A stretch of 64,000 bases of DNA from Adiantum capillus-veneris (GCA_014529385.2 CM043944.1:88750884-88814883), one strand, 5' to 3'; shown: positions 11,630 to 22,834, numbered from the stretch's first letter. A program made the numbers and translations. Notes: generated by a model not told the origin, from the sequence alone.

Positions 11630-11988
11630 TCAAATGTACAAATTTCTTTTAAATGAATCATGTTTTTGTCTTATAAGACTAGTCCTCTTTTTAATTGTGC
11701 ACAAATTTAACTAGTATGCATGCTTAGAATCATGTTTGTGATGACGACGTCTCTCAAACACCAAGTAGAATTTGTCACTCTACTTTGGGAGAATGACATG
11801 GACTAAAGAGCAGACATGCTTGCGGAAGCTATGTCTCCCAAGCACCAAATGGATTAGTCATCCATCTTGGAAAGATGTCGTAGGGTAAAAAGGGATCCTC
11901 TACCCGCTAAGTAAGATTGACTAATGACTAAGGCTTTATCTCTTCTACCTCATAGTCGAGGACGACTACGATTTCAAGAGAGAGGTAA
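11630..11988 (+). other. Gypsy-B 3' untranslated region
   Basis: Noncoding spacer between the pol stop and the 3' LTR. It holds two loosely similar blocks around AAGCACCAAATGG / AAACACCAAGTAG. A purine-rich stretch (CAAGAGAGAGGTAA) ends at 11988 and probably contains the polypurine tract. Confidence 0.6.
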
Positions 11989-13576
11989 TGTCATAAAATC
12001 TAATATCTAACCAACCCAAATGATTTTCTCATATTAAATTGATCACTTAATGTGGGAGAATAAACGGGAACAAGTGTTAAGATATAGATATGTGCTTATA
12101 GATCTATCTCAACACGGGGCCAATGGTAAAGGGGCCCAAATGAGAGATGGTCTATCAAAGAGAAAGGCTAACCAATGGAGCATATGACCTTAGGGTTAGC
12201 TTCATTGAAGACCTCCAATAATGTGTGTAAAAGTCCTTTGACCTTAGGTAAGCGAGGGCTGAGCTTGAGGCGAGAACCCGGCCCAAGCTCGAGGTGCTTG
12301 TCGTGCTTGAGGTGCTTGTCATGCTTGAGGTGCTTGATCTGCTACATGCTTGAGGTGCTTGACTTGCTACTTGATTAAGGTGCTCGAGGTGCTTTGACAT
12401 GCTTGCCTGAGATTCTTGTGGGAACACACCCTAGTCCAAGTGCTTAGTCATGCTTGATGACTAAGGTGCTTGAGCACCAAAAGTCAAAAGATCCCTACAA
12501 GAGGGGGGGCGAGCCCTTTTCCTAGGGGCTAGAGAGAGAACACACACTCACACACACAAGGAAGGCCCAAGCTTGAAGAGGCAGCAAGGACACATGTCAG
12601 GCCCCTACCTATGTTACCTTCATGAGATGCCTGAAGCCTATTGGTTGGCCACCCGAGGGGTCCAATAGTAATTTAGGAGATTTCATTAATTGATTTAGCA
12701 TTTATCTAGCTCTCTCTCTCAAAAGGGAAAGGGGGACACTTGTCTCAAGGATACCCCTACTGCTTGTAATGCCTCCTGCTTATGATTGGCTAGGCCTGGA
12801 GGGGTCCAATGAGCTTCAAGCATGAGCTACAAGGGGGGGTCGACCCAAGCTAGCTAGGGGGTTGCTTAGGGGGTATACTCACCCACACACACTCACAAAC
12901 ACTCTCATTGTGTGCTATCCAAAGTGCAAGAGCTCCCTCTCCTTCTCCAAGCAAGTAGAGGTTGAGAGCCTACACCAACACTCTTGGCTATGGAGTGCAA
13001 ATCCAACCAAGAGCCATGCTTCAATGCTTAAGCTTGCCATCTCCTTCTTCTTCATTACTATGCTATTATGTATGCTAGCAACAAGAGTATGATAAGTGAG
13101 GAACTAATTCTTTCTCCTACGAAATGTTTCTTCTTCCTCTCCCTACCCTCATTCCCTGCTAGCTCTCTCCACCTTCGAAGGTGTTTGAGGTCTTTGGACT
13201 GAGGCCTGGGATAGTTAAATATTTCTTCAAGTTTATGTTATGTTTGTGATGCATAAAGCTTTCCATCTTCATTGCATCACCTAGGTCACAAGGAACACAA
13301 AGACTGTATTGTAACAAGTCTCTCTTAATGGGAGAAATCATAATACAAATGCCTATTGGAGGGGGGACCGGCTCCACATAAATCCGGTCCTCAAATGCTG
13401 TCATGTTCTCTAAATTCTATCTCTTGCAAAAGTATTTTTCATGCCAAGTTAACTAATTGCTATGATTATGTTGATATCTTCAATTATGTTCACCCGTTAT
13501 GCTCACAAAGTTATTTCTCAAAAGTCCTCTCATTAATTTCTGCTACTCTCAAGTTAAATAGGACAATTTCATTACA
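11989..13576 (+). repeat. Gypsy-B 3' LTR
   Basis: 1588 bp, starting TGTCATAAAATCTAATATC and ending TTTCATTACA. Homologous, though clearly diverged, to the solo LTR 37533-39125. They share the AAATGATTTTCTCATATTAAA block, GGGGGACACWTGTC blocks, the GAACACAAAGA block, and GGGGGACCGGCTCCA with AATCCGGTCCTCAA near the 3' end. The base context TTGTA follows at 13577, which would be the TSD if the lost 5' end had the same five bases. Confidence 0.85.
12289..12405 (+). repeat. Minisatellite in the Gypsy-B LTR (GCTTGAGGTGCTTG units)
   Basis: Repeated units of about 15-18 bases based on TGCTTGAGGTGCTTG, with at least five imperfect copies. They produce a meaningless Cys/Leu-rich reading frame. The equivalent region of the solo LTR at 37533 lacks this expansion. 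Confidence 0.7.
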
Positions 13577-14591
13577 TTGTATGGTCAAAACTCCAAGTGT
13601 GGGAGTGAGTTTAGTGGAGAATACGGGTTACGGTCAAGGGCTGAAGATCCCTTATGTTTTTGGTTGTGGAAGCTAATGTGGCTCTTGGTTTTTTTTTGGG
13701 TTATGGTTGTGCTGTCTAAATGCTGTCAAAATTTTCACAGCCATGTTATGTACTAAAGTGGTTTTGCAGGATGGATATGCATCACCCAGAGTAGGGTGGA
13801 GTGATCACCCACATGATGGGATTAGATTATTGTTTATGGACTTTTGGATTGGATTATGAAGTGGGTTTGATGGAATATGGTAGAAATGTAAGATTAGAGA
13901 ACCTGTACAGTTTGCCTTAAAGGATTCTTTGCACAAGATGCTATTTTGTTTGTGCATATGCATTGGATTCATGTGTTATGTTTCTCATGAAAGTGCCCAT
14001 ATAAGATTATGCCACCTACATCACTTAGCCTTAGATAAAAGGATTGATGAAATGGGGCTTTGCTTGATCGGGGGTGTGGATTCTAGAACTTCTTTTTTTT
14101 TTTTGGTTAAGCTCATCTACACAGTGAGTGTGTCTGGGGTTGAATGACCTACATGGCTAACACATCAGGGATCTTACCTTGACTTGGCTTAAACACTCAG
14201 TGTGGCACCAAATAGGTGTGGCACCTAAACTGGTATGGTTGGTGTTGATTTTCTATCACCTATTGGTATTTGGATCTTTTCAGAGCTTAGATTCATGGAA
14301 GGAGGCAAAGCCGCTTCAAATTATATCTGGCTAAAGTAAGTTGAAGGTGTCGAGACTCACTCCCAGTGAAGTAAAATTCTCTTTGCCCATAGTAGGAGCA
14401 AATATGGATGGGTGGACCGACCAATCTCACACAGGTTCTCGTGCTCCTACTTAGTATATCTTGAAGTTATGATTTACGCAGATTTGGTTATCGTATTAAT
14501 TCATGGTTTGCTTGTTTCATTTAAATGGTGCATTTAAAGATTCTCTTTTTTTATTCTCTTGTCTCTCTATGCACTCTATTTTTCCCTCCCC

Positions 14592-14642
<51 letters not shown>

Positions 14643-15655
14643 TCTCTCTCTCTCTCTATTTTTGCAATGTGGTGTACATATATGTTCACTCTCCACTTGG
14701 TGATTTTCTTGAGTACACTTTCATTTATAAACATTTAGGGGTAGCACTAGTTTTGATTGTTACCTTTGGATGTAGGCCGACTTATGGCTTAAACTCCATG
14801 TTAGGTTGGACGCTGAGAACTCCTCCCCTATTCAATTGTTTGCACAACTCTAATGTTTATTAAAATTATTTAAAAGTGTAAATTGTATGATTATTGTATA
14901 GACCCCTGGGAAGGGGTACCTCTCACCTGGTATCACAGAAAAAGGTTATGGGATATCTTGAAGCTTGTTAATAGTCAGGTTAGTTATACATCATATTCAC
15001 ATTAATGAATGATGTTTGGAAAAGAATATTGTATACATGAGTGATAATGAGTGACATGGATTAGTGATAATACTTGCTTAATTTATCTTCTTGTGCAAAC
15101 TTAAATGGGATTTGTTTACAATGGACTGATTTGAGTATTCAATAAGTATATTAAGGACCTTTGATTGTTTGTTTTTTAGTAGCAATGACCTTTAAGGTGA
15201 TTGGTAATTGATTTAGGGTATGAGGTTTTAATGATAGCATAACGGAATTTTGATGCCTCATAGCTAGATCATGTCTTCTGGCTAGGTATAAATGAGTACC
15301 CATTCGTTAGGAAAATATGGTTTAAAATTCTCCCTCCCACCCGCGCACCCTTTTGACCTATAATACAGGAAGATTAGTGTAACATATTGTCAACCATTTA
15401 CTTTTAAATGTCAAAGTGAGATCTCCATCTGTATCTGTGATACCAAATGAGGGATTGATAAACGAATTTCCCAATATATCCTTTTTCATCACAATGTATA
15501 TCTCACTGAGTGTACTAAAAGAAGCCCTTTTGTTATTCAACATTCTTTTGACCCTTTTCTTCTTCCATTACTGCATTATCAGGAGTCAATTGATCTATCT
15601 TCCACTAGAGGGTAGAGTTCATCATGGCCTTCTAATTTTGGTCAATTTGATAATG
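13577..15655. other. Unassigned DNA left of the Gypsy-A composite
   Basis: No recognisable protein family. A minus-strand 61-codon open frame (15358-15543) lies beside the composite and could continue the decayed sequence found on the other side of it (41957 onward), since both sides were contiguous before the insertion. The region holds a large poly-C tract and several T runs. Confidence 0.45.
14593..14657. repeat. 48-base poly-C tract followed by (TC)8
   Basis: An uninterrupted run of C from 14593 to 14640 is followed by TC dinucleotides to about 14657. The exact length may be unreliable because homopolymers this long are hard to sequence. Poly-Pro frames over it are artefacts. Confidence 0.9.
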
Positions 15656-15660
15656 CAATA
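15656..15660. other. Target-site duplication CAATA, left copy
   Basis: The five bases immediately before the first Gypsy-A LTR. The same five bases follow the third LTR at 41952-41956, so the outer LTRs belong to one insertion event. Confidence 0.85.
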
Positions 15661-15859
15661 TGTTAACCCTCACGGCTCACGGACACCCCATCACCTACGA
15701 CGAACGTGTATTATGTATTTGGTAGAGTCAGGTACCGGGCTTGTCGGACCAATAGGAAAAGGGTAAGAGTGATCGCCGATGAGAGGCGCACTCTAACTGG
15801 GACATTCAAGGGATTAGTTGGCTAAGCATGGGCGCCCAAGTGTGAATGGGGTGAGCTCA

Positions 15860-15867
15860 TATAAAAG
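15860..15867 (+). promoter_or_regulatory. TATA box in Gypsy-A LTR 1
   Basis: TATAAAAG is preserved at the same place in all three LTRs (26772-26779 and 41516-41523), with AAGCCAACTAAACCTAAAAT downstream in each. Transcription would start a few tens of bases downstream, so the (AG)n tract should lie in the transcribed leader. Confidence 0.7.
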
Positions 15868-15985
15868 CCAACTAAACCTAAAATTCACTTATTCTCTCAT
15901 TTGTGCAATAGAAGAGTGCTCTTGCTCCATCTCCATCTCCATCTTCTTCTTCTTCACCTCCTCGTGTGTGTGTGTGTGTATGTGT

Positions 15986-15988
<3 letters not shown>

Positions 15989-16066
<78 letters not shown>
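15989..16066 (+). repeat. (AG)n microsatellite in Gypsy-A LTR 1
   Basis: About 39 AG dinucleotides downstream of the TATA box. The other two LTRs have the same tract at different lengths (about 57 bases at 26905-26961, 72 at 41643-41714), so the tract belongs to the family and mutates quickly. Ser-Leu and Arg-Glu repeat frames here are artefacts. Confidence 0.95.
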
Positions 16067-16069
<3 letters not shown>

Positions 16070-16305
16070 TCGAGCATTGCGGCGGCACGACGGCGGTGAA
16101 GCGGTTGAGCGTGACGTAGCGGCGTCTCCTTCTTCTTCGCGGTGAGGAATCCTCCACGCCAGGAGCATAGAGCGGTGAGTGACACGCCATTGCCCTCTTT
16201 TGAGCTTACTAGTTAAGCTAGTTGTGTGCTTGGAGCCATCTATGGCTCGCACACAGTGTTAGGCAAGGCCCTTGCTTCGACAGTGCGGCAAGGAGCGCAC
16301 ATTTT

Positions 16306-16322
16306 TGGTGCCGTTGCCGGGG
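16306..16322 (+). promoter_or_regulatory. Primer-binding site, tRNA-Asp type
   Basis: TGGTGCCGTTGCCGGGG lies four bases after LTR 1. It differs at one base from TGGCGCCGTTGCCGGGG, the complement of the 3' end of plant tRNA-Asp that many Athila/Tat-branch Gypsy elements use. The middle LTR is not followed by this site. Confidence 0.9.
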
Positions 16323-17181
16323 AATCGCCCTGCACTAAGCCCAAGAGGCACTTTGTGCTTCTCCTATGAGTGTTTGTAGTAGGAAAGAAGAGGAAGAGGA
16401 AGAGGAATGAGTTGTTTTTCTGTAAGTTGTTAATTTCTGTGCTGTCTGCAAGTTCTATGATTTTTGCATAATGTTGTGTTTTCTGTTTGCACAATTAGTA
16501 GTCGTTAGCTTGTTTGCAGTGAATGAATAAGTAGGAAGGCAGTTAGCAATTTCTGTTGCACACAGTCTCTACACAGTTTTCTGTCAAGGTTTGGAGAGAG
16601 GAAGTAGGTGGACAGTTAGGTCACTATCAGTAAGCAGTTAATAGATTAGTTAGTGGTTAGCAGCACTGTTAGTAAGTAGATAAGGTAGTGACTGGGGGGC
16701 TACACTAAAATTTTGATCGGGATCGGGATCATTTCCCCAAGCCCAAGCCCAAGTCAGCCCAAGCCCAAGCCCAAGCCTCAGTCCTCAGTCTTATGATATA
16801 TACTAGACTCACTCTTATATATATACCCTACCCCCTCAAGAGGGAATGAGAGCATGTGGTGCAAGTCCTCCACTCTCCTCCCTTCTCTTCCCACTTGCAC
16901 CCTTAGACTTTCTAATTTGGGCCTAGTTCCCTACTAGAAATTGACGGTTTTAGGGATTTCGAGGGCATAAAGTGACCAAACGGAGGACTGTAAAGCACGG
17001 CACGTCCCTCTGACCGAAACGCTCGTTTTGAGCTATCATACGTTCTATTCTATAGCTGGGTTAAAAAAAAAGGACCAAAAAATTAAAAAATAAGAAAAGA
17101 CTTGGGTTGCAAAACACCCAAAATTACTAGGTGAGCAGCCTTCACGGGCCCTCACTGACACTTCTAGGGGATCCAAGTCAT
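16323..17181 (+). other. Gypsy-A 5' leader
   Basis: An approximately 860-bp untranslated leader between primer site and gag. It contains AGTTAGCAGTNNGTTAG-like repetitive sequence at 16500-16690 and a CCCAAGCCCAAG microsatellite-like run at 16737-16780. The gag frame is open from 17131, but the first ATG in it is at 17182. Confidence 0.7.
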
Positions 17182-18183
17182 ATGAACCTACGCTCTGGAC
17201 GAGTGTTAGAGCACGAGCATATTGGTAGTGCCTCCATTTACGCGGGCACCCATTATTCCTCCACCCTAGGTTCTGGACCTTCGGTCGGGACTCAAGGTAG
17301 CGCGACCCAAGATCCTCATATCGCGTCTAGTGATTCTTCCTCTGACTACGAAGTCATGGAGGGGTACCCTACACCAAACCCTGATAGTTCAAGTCAAGAC
17401 ATGCATTCCATGGCCCCAGGGCCCGGGTCCAGCGTGTTTAGCCGCTTAAAAGAGACCCTTAGTAGAGCTACTCGCTCCGAACATGCGGTTAATGAAATAA
17501 ATCAAGGGAGTGGGGAAGTAAATTCGTCATTCATACCTAAAATAGACCCTATGCTTCTTGAGAGTGTGCATGTGAATGTTCCATCCACTGCACCTCCTGA
17601 TCCTTTAGGACTATCTCCCTCTGAGGTTCTACTACCCGATGGTAGGAATCTTGCCGAAGTACAAGAGATCGAACGCTATATGCAAGCAACAAGGGAGAGG
17701 GAAATTGAGAACCTACGAAGGCTAGAACAAAGTCGAGCCCTGAAAGCAAAGGCTCCCATGACAACAATCATGCCAGCCGAGCAACCGAGTGCTCCCAAGG
17801 TAGCAGTCACGGAGGGGCAACCTATGGGGAGCAATAATGCTTCCACTTCAAGGGAAACCTCCAGCACGCCAGGCCTAGATGGGATATTCCTAAACGAAAA
17901 TTGGGAGTATGACCTACAAGCAGAAGCTTTAACTGATCGGTACACAGGACACACCTATCATGTGGGTTGGTTAGATGTTCTACAATCCACATCGGGTGCT
18001 ACTAGCATAGATGAGCAACAACAGAAAGTCTGTGATGTCCTCCATAGGATTGTCGAGTTAGAAAGACAGAACACAGGGATCAACATGCCTTCAACAGGCC
18101 TAATGAGATTCTTGGATACGGGAAAGGCCAACCAACCAACCAACCCTGTCACAAATGGAGACTCCCTCAGTGAGCCCCATTGA
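17182..18183 (+). pseudogene. Gypsy-A internal 1: gag N-terminal part
   Basis: This begins MNLRSGRVLE, a start commonly seen in plant Gypsy gag proteins. It is rich in Ser, Pro and Thr and has a charged helical stretch (VQEIERYMQATREREIENL). It matches the gag part of internal 2 (from about 29130) almost base for base. The frame ends early because a CCAA repeat near 18127-18145 has one extra 4-nt unit compared with internal 2; gag continues in the next frame. A structural capsid role is inferred from position and family. Confidence 0.85.
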
Positions 18184-19435
18184 ACCTCCATATGTTGTTT
18201 CGCCAGGAGCCTCAGTACAATCTGAGCCCACAAGTGGCAGCTTTACCTTCCCAGATCTAGCTCATCTTTCTCTTAATGACACTACGGCTACCATGCATAT
18301 CCCAATGGTGAGCATGACAAGAAGTACACCATGGAGTTCATTTGTTAACACTGCGTCGATGCCTAGTAGCACAGTGCCCCCAACTATACCAACATGTATG
18401 TATCAATCATGTGCACCTGTCGTACCTCACCCTCATGTAGCTCCTACACCTCCGATTATTCCAAGAGCTTACAATCCACAATGGAATTATCCAAGCTCTT
18501 ATACAAGTGGAGCCATGCGATTTAATAATAACATGCCATATCAGGCACCCCCTATGCCTAGGGCCACGCCTGTAAACTTTGGACCACCGTCTGGTACACC
18601 ACCATACAAAATATGGGACCCAAGAGCCGCGCGTATGCCAAGGCCAAGGCCAACTCCCATCTCACATGTGGTTCCAGGAGCACATACACCCATTATACCT
18701 GCTCAAATAGGAGATAGAGAGCCTAGGAGCAAGGCACTTCAAGTAGCTAAGCTCACACAGGAATTCAGTGGAGACGGAGATGCTAGAAAGCATATGGAAG
18801 TCTTTGAACATGTGTGCGATTCCTTGGAAGAGCACAATGAGCTACATAAGTGTAAGGCTTTGAGTTTGACCCTAACCGGAAAGACTGGAGATTGGTATAG
18901 AACCTTAAGAGTAGAAGAGAAAACGATCTACTCTACTCTTAGGAGACTGTTCTTAAAAGAATACATACGAGAGGGAGTACTTTGGGGTGTAGCCTCTCAG
19001 CTCCAGAAAGCCCAACGAGAAGAAGGTGAATCCGTGAGAGACTTCATTAGTAGCCTAAAGAATTTGAATTCTCGATGCAATCCAAACGAGAGATTCAACA
19101 ACAACCAATTGCTCGATAGATTCATTAGGGGACTACGACATGAAAGTATTTATAATGGCCTACTCATTAGAGGTATCACTACTTGGAAAGCAGTCACTTT
19201 GAATGCAATCCAATTGGAGGATAATTTAATGATTGCAGGAGAAAGAGTGTCTGCCGAGCCGAAGTCTAGTAGCTCGCAAGGGTCAGGGCATGAGCCAATG
19301 AAGATAAAGCCAATCGTGAAAGAGAAAACGATATCTGAGATGACTTTGGCAGATCTCACAAATGCCATCCTCAAAGGCTTCAGGCCAATACACATCGAAA
19401 ACGGAATCTCAGGAAGAAATGGATTCAGAACCTGA
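18155..19435 (+). pseudogene. Gypsy-A internal 1: gag capsid part, C-terminus deleted
   Basis: Continues gag after the 4-nt frameshift. It has a Pro/Met-rich linker, then the conserved retrotransposon gag (capsid) region from about residue 185, including FSGDGDARKHMEVFEH and a DWYRTL-type motif. Compared with internal 2 a 20-codon segment is missing after IPAQIGD. At 19368-19371 the sequence jumps from ADLTNAI directly into a region about 2.5 kb further on in internal 2, across a TCC overlap. This removes all zinc knuckles and the first protease and shifts the frame. Confidence 0.85.
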
Positions 19436-19829
19436 GGAAACATCGAGTGAGCCAAGTATAGAAACTGAACACTCAAGGTCTAGTACGACCATCTATGGTA
19501 ATTTATATGAGAGTGAAGAAGATACAAGCGAAGACCTATCAGGCGAGTCGAGTTCAAACATTTACCAAAATCAAAACCTTAACAAGAAACAAAGGTCATA
19601 TAAGAGACAACGATATCGAGCAAATGTGAGAGCTAGGATAAACAAGGAAAGATCTACTGCAGAATGGCTTAGCTATCTAGGGGCATGTGATGCTCATCGA
19701 AAGCTAGTAGACAATTGGGGTGAACATCTCCAGAGTGTCATGTGGTGCAGCCCGCGACCCATTAACCTCGCTCAATTGGAGGTTACAGAGCCGAAGTTGA
19801 GGCGAACTATAAGAAGACGTCAAAACTGA
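19362..19829 (+). pseudogene. Gypsy-A internal 1: acidic linker between protease and RT
   Basis: This is the frame that follows the 2.5-kb deletion. It is an acidic Ser/Glu-rich segment (SEPEETSSEPSIETEHS) followed by a basic patch (KKQRSYKRQRYRANVRARIN). It ends at a TGA at 19827 where internal 2 has CGA, then is readable again to RT. It corresponds to 33720-34390 of the second internal region. No domain is recognised. Confidence 0.75.
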
Positions 19830-19952
19830 GAGTTAGCACAACAACAAAAGGAGGCAGAACTAAAAGAAAGGTCTCCGTCAGGACAAGAGCCTGCTGACTT
19901 ACATACGGCTCCTGAACATTTTAAATCTTATACCACGGGGGAGCGAAAGGTT

Positions 19953-20819
19953 GTGTATGCCAAGGCCCAACGAATACCTACCAATGGAAGCAGTGGAGTC
20001 TATGATGGTCCAGTGGTAGTTAAAGAGATAGAATTAGCAGAACCAGGTGAGGAGTCTAAACCAGTATTTATTGCTCAAGACCTTACCGAAACTGAAGAGG
20101 CTGTACTTAAGGAGCTCCTCAAGGAATGCAAGGATATCTTTGCTTGGACATATCATGACATGAAGGGCGTTCCACCTTCTGTGGTGCAACATATAATTCC
20201 CATGATCAACATTGCTAAACTCATCCAGCAACGACCCTATCCAATGAATTCTAAGTACGCCAAAATTGTACAAGAGGAGATTGAAAAACTTATCCAATGT
20301 GGATTCATATACCCTATTGAGCGCTCAGAATGGGTTTCTCCAATAGTCATTGTGCCAAAAAAGAATGGGAAACTAAGAGTGTGCGTGGACCTCAAGAAAG
20401 TTAATGCAGCCACTAGGAGAGATCATTATCCCTTGCCATATTCAGAACATGTGCTTGAAAGAGTTGCGGGCAAGGAAGCTTATAGCTTTTTAGATGGGTA
20501 CTCTGGTTACAATCAAATCACAATTGCATTAGAGGACCAAGCTAAAACTGCTTTTATCACAGAGTTTGGAGTGTTTGCATTTCGTGTTATGGCTTTTGGC
20601 TTAACAAATGCCCCTGCTACATTCCAACGATTAATAAACACTGCGTTTAAAGAATTTCTAAGGGAGTTTTGTGAAGCTTTCCTAGACGAACTTTGTGTTT
20701 ATTCTTCTTGGGAGAAGCATTTGTTATATCTATTAAAAATATTTGAAAGATGCACATTTTATCGCATCTCATTGAACCCTTTCAAATGCCAATTTTGGGT
20801 TAAGCATGGAGTCATTTAG
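19953..20819 (+). pseudogene. Gypsy-A internal 1: reverse transcriptase
   Basis: RT fingers and palm of a non-chromodomain Gypsy. In order: VPKKNGKLRVCVDLKKVN, the FLDGYSGYNQITIALED block, FGLTNAPATFQRLI, and the catalytic motif, which reads FLDELCVYS. Internal 2 and the related fragment read DDLCV at this point. The second active-site Asp is therefore Glu here, which should abolish polymerase activity. The frame ends at 20817-20819 because one C is missing relative to 34898 in internal 2. The preceding VYDGPVVVKEIELAE stretch links to the acidic region. Confidence 0.9.
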
Positions 20820-20827
20820 GGCATATA

Positions 20828-21781
20828 GTGTCCAATAACGGGATATCCACAGATGAGAGTAAGATTAAAGCCATTGCCGATTTGCCACCACATACGAACT
20901 ATAAAGGAGTTCAAAGATTTATGGGCCATGTTGGTTATTATCGAAGGTTTATTTTAAACGTTGCCGAGATAGCACATCCATTGTACAAGCTTCTTATCGA
21001 GTTTCACTGGACGGAAGAATGTCATCAATCTTATGAGTTATTAAAGAAGGCCCTAACAAGTGCTCCAATCCTGCGAACACCTGATTGGAATGTACCTTTT
21101 CATGTGCATATTGATGCATCAAACTTTGCTATTGGGTGTGTTCTAACTCAACCAGGAGAACATAAATTGGACTACCCTATTAGCTTTGCAAGTCGCCAAT
21201 TAAATGATGCCGAGATGAACTACACTACTACAGAGCGGGAAGGTCTAGCTATGATTTACGTAGTAAAGAAATTTCGCTATTACCTTCTTGCTACCAAGTT
21301 TGTGTTTTATGTGGATCATCAAGCATTGCTATATTTGGTAAACAAGCCGTGTTCCACAGGTCGAATTACACGATGGTTGTTAATTCTTCTTGAGTTTGAC
21401 TTCACCGTTGTTGTGAGGCCTGGGAGAAAACATGTCATGGCGGATCATTTATCTCGTATCCCTAATGGCGAAGCTCCTACGGGGGTTGATGATGAATTTC
21501 CTGATAATCCTTTGTTCATTGTTGAGACAATGCCTGAATGGAGTGAAAAGATTGTTAACTTCTTAGGAAATGGTTTTCCACCCAAAGAGCTGCGAAACGA
21601 TATAGCTCGAAAATTAATCAAGGAATGCGAACCCTATTGCTTACTGGTGCGAACTCTCTATAAGAGAGGAAAAGATGATGTTCTTAGACGCTGTGCCCGC
21701 GAGGATGAGTATTTATATATTCTACAAGAGGCACACATGGGCGTAGCTGGTGGTCACTTTTCAGGAAAGTTGACTGCCTGA
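20828..21781 (+). pseudogene. Gypsy-A internal 1: RT thumb, RNase H and integrase start
   Basis: The thumb (RFMGHVGYYRRFI) is followed by RNase H with its acidic positions in HIDASNFAIGC, TTTEREGLAM and YVDHQALLYLV, ending at HVMADHLSRIP. A linker and the first part of the integrase zinc domain (EAHMGVAGGHFSGKLTA) follow. A TGA at 21779 stops the frame where internal 2 has CAA; coding continues in the same frame into integrase. One RNase H only: no second, archaeal-type RNase H as found in Tat elements is seen. Confidence 0.9.
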
Positions 21782-22834
21782 AAGATCTTACAGTCAAGCT
21801 ATTGGTGGCCCACTCTGTTTAAGGATGCATCACTTTTTGCACAGGGATGTGATGAATGCCAACGCTTCAAGAAGCCACAAAGAAGTGATAGGATGCCTCT
21901 ACATCCCATCAAGGTAACCCAACCATTTGAAAAGTGGCGCTTAGACTTTGTAGGACCGATTACTCCGGCTGCACGTAACACGCAATCACGATATATCATT
22001 GTGGCTACCGACTATATAACCAAATGGGCTGAAGCAAAAGCAACACGGAAGGCGGATGCAAAAAGAATAGCTAATTTCCTCTTTGAGAACATTATCACAC
22101 GTTTTGGATGCCCCTTTGAACTTGTGAGTGACAATGGAACTCATTTTATAAATGAAGTAATAAAAGAACTCACATCAAACTTCATGATATCTCACCACAA
22201 GACTACACCCTATTATCCCCAAGCAAATGGCCAAGCTGAGAGTACCAACAAAACTCTCATCTCCATTTTGACAAAGACAGTTGAGTCTAATCGCACTGAT
22301 TGGGACCTAAAGCTTACATCAGCTTTATGGGCTTATCGTACTGCATATAAAGTTGCTATTAATTGCACACCGTTTAAGATGGTGTATGGCCAGGAAGCAG
22401 TTATGCCATGGGAGTTTGTCATTCCTAGTCTTCGAGTAGCTTCTCAAGAAGGTTGCGATGGTAACCCCTTAGTTGAGCGATTATATATCCTGGAAAGGCT
22501 AGATGAAGAGAGGCAATTAGCTGTGCGAAATGCTCTAGTGGAGAAGGATAGGAGAAAGAAGTGGTTTGATAGCCATTTAAAGGATAAAGACATCAAGGTT
22601 GGTGATAAAGTTCTTATGTACGGGGTACGTAATGAAAAGAAGAAATTCAAATACGCTGGTAAGGGACCATATCGAGTGTGTGAAATTACCCTGCAAGGTA
22701 CCATTCGTGTGGAGACTCTAGATGGAGTTGAAACCATTGGATTCCTTAATGGGAGTAAATTCAAAAGATATTATGATCCTCTAAGCCATGAAGAGTTGCA
22801 AGCCATCCATCAAAAGAAGGCTGCCAAGGAATAA
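21782..22834 (+). pseudogene. Gypsy-A internal 1: integrase
   Basis: The zinc domain ends with GCDECQRFKK. The catalytic D, D and E are at RLDFVGPITP, LVSDNGTHFINE and PQANGQAESTN, all intact. The GKGPYRV-type C-terminal module and NGSKFKRYYDPLS follow. A TAA at 22832-22834 (CAA in internal 2) separates it from the long extension downstream. Inserts cDNA into the genome in functional relatives. Confidence 0.9.

Larger units (their letters stand above)
8549..13576 (+). mobile_element. Gypsy-B: 5'-truncated chromodomain-type Ty3/Gypsy
   Basis: Plus-strand element retaining protease (cut at its N-terminus), RT, RNase H, integrase, a chromodomain-like C-terminus and a complete 1.59-kb 3' LTR. 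The 5' LTR, primer site and gag are absent. The 3' LTR runs from TGTCATAAAATC (11989) to ATTACA (13576). A homologous solo LTR lies at 37533-39125. Pol has one frameshift, one in-frame stop and an internal deletion, so the copy is dead. Confidence 0.85.
15661..16301 (+). repeat. Gypsy-A LTR 1 (5' LTR)
   Basis: 641 bp, TGTTAACCCTCACGG to GGAGCGCACA. It contains a TATA box (15860-15867, TATAAAAG), then a CT-rich block, a short GT run, a roughly 80-base (AG)n tract (15989-16066) and a GCGGCG-rich block. It ends four bases before the primer-binding site. Confidence 0.9.

Noticed and set aside
12155-12427. Ser/Thr-rich or Cys/Leu-rich small proteins
   Set aside because: They come from the minisatellite in the Gypsy-B LTR and have no other support.
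14503-14863. Frames with long poly-proline
   Set aside because: Products of the poly-C tract; flanking residues show no family resemblance.
14930-14960. Possible tRNA-Met primer site (CTGGTATCACAGAA)
   Set aside because: Only TGGTATCA matches, and no LTR end or second LTR could be found beside it.
15818-16252. Several overlapping frames encoding Ser-Leu or Arg-Glu repeats (also at 26801-27244 and 41534-41902)
   Set aside because: They are translations of the (AG)n microsatellite in the Gypsy-A LTRs on both strands and in several frames, not proteins.
16737-16785. CRISPR-like or regulatory array (CCCAAGCCCAAG repeats)
   Set aside because: A short simple repeat in the Gypsy-A leader with no spacers; plant DNA does not carry CRISPR arrays.
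20828-21781. A second, archaeal-type RNase H as in Tat elements
   Set aside because: Only one RNase H set of acidic motifs is visible between RT and integrase.
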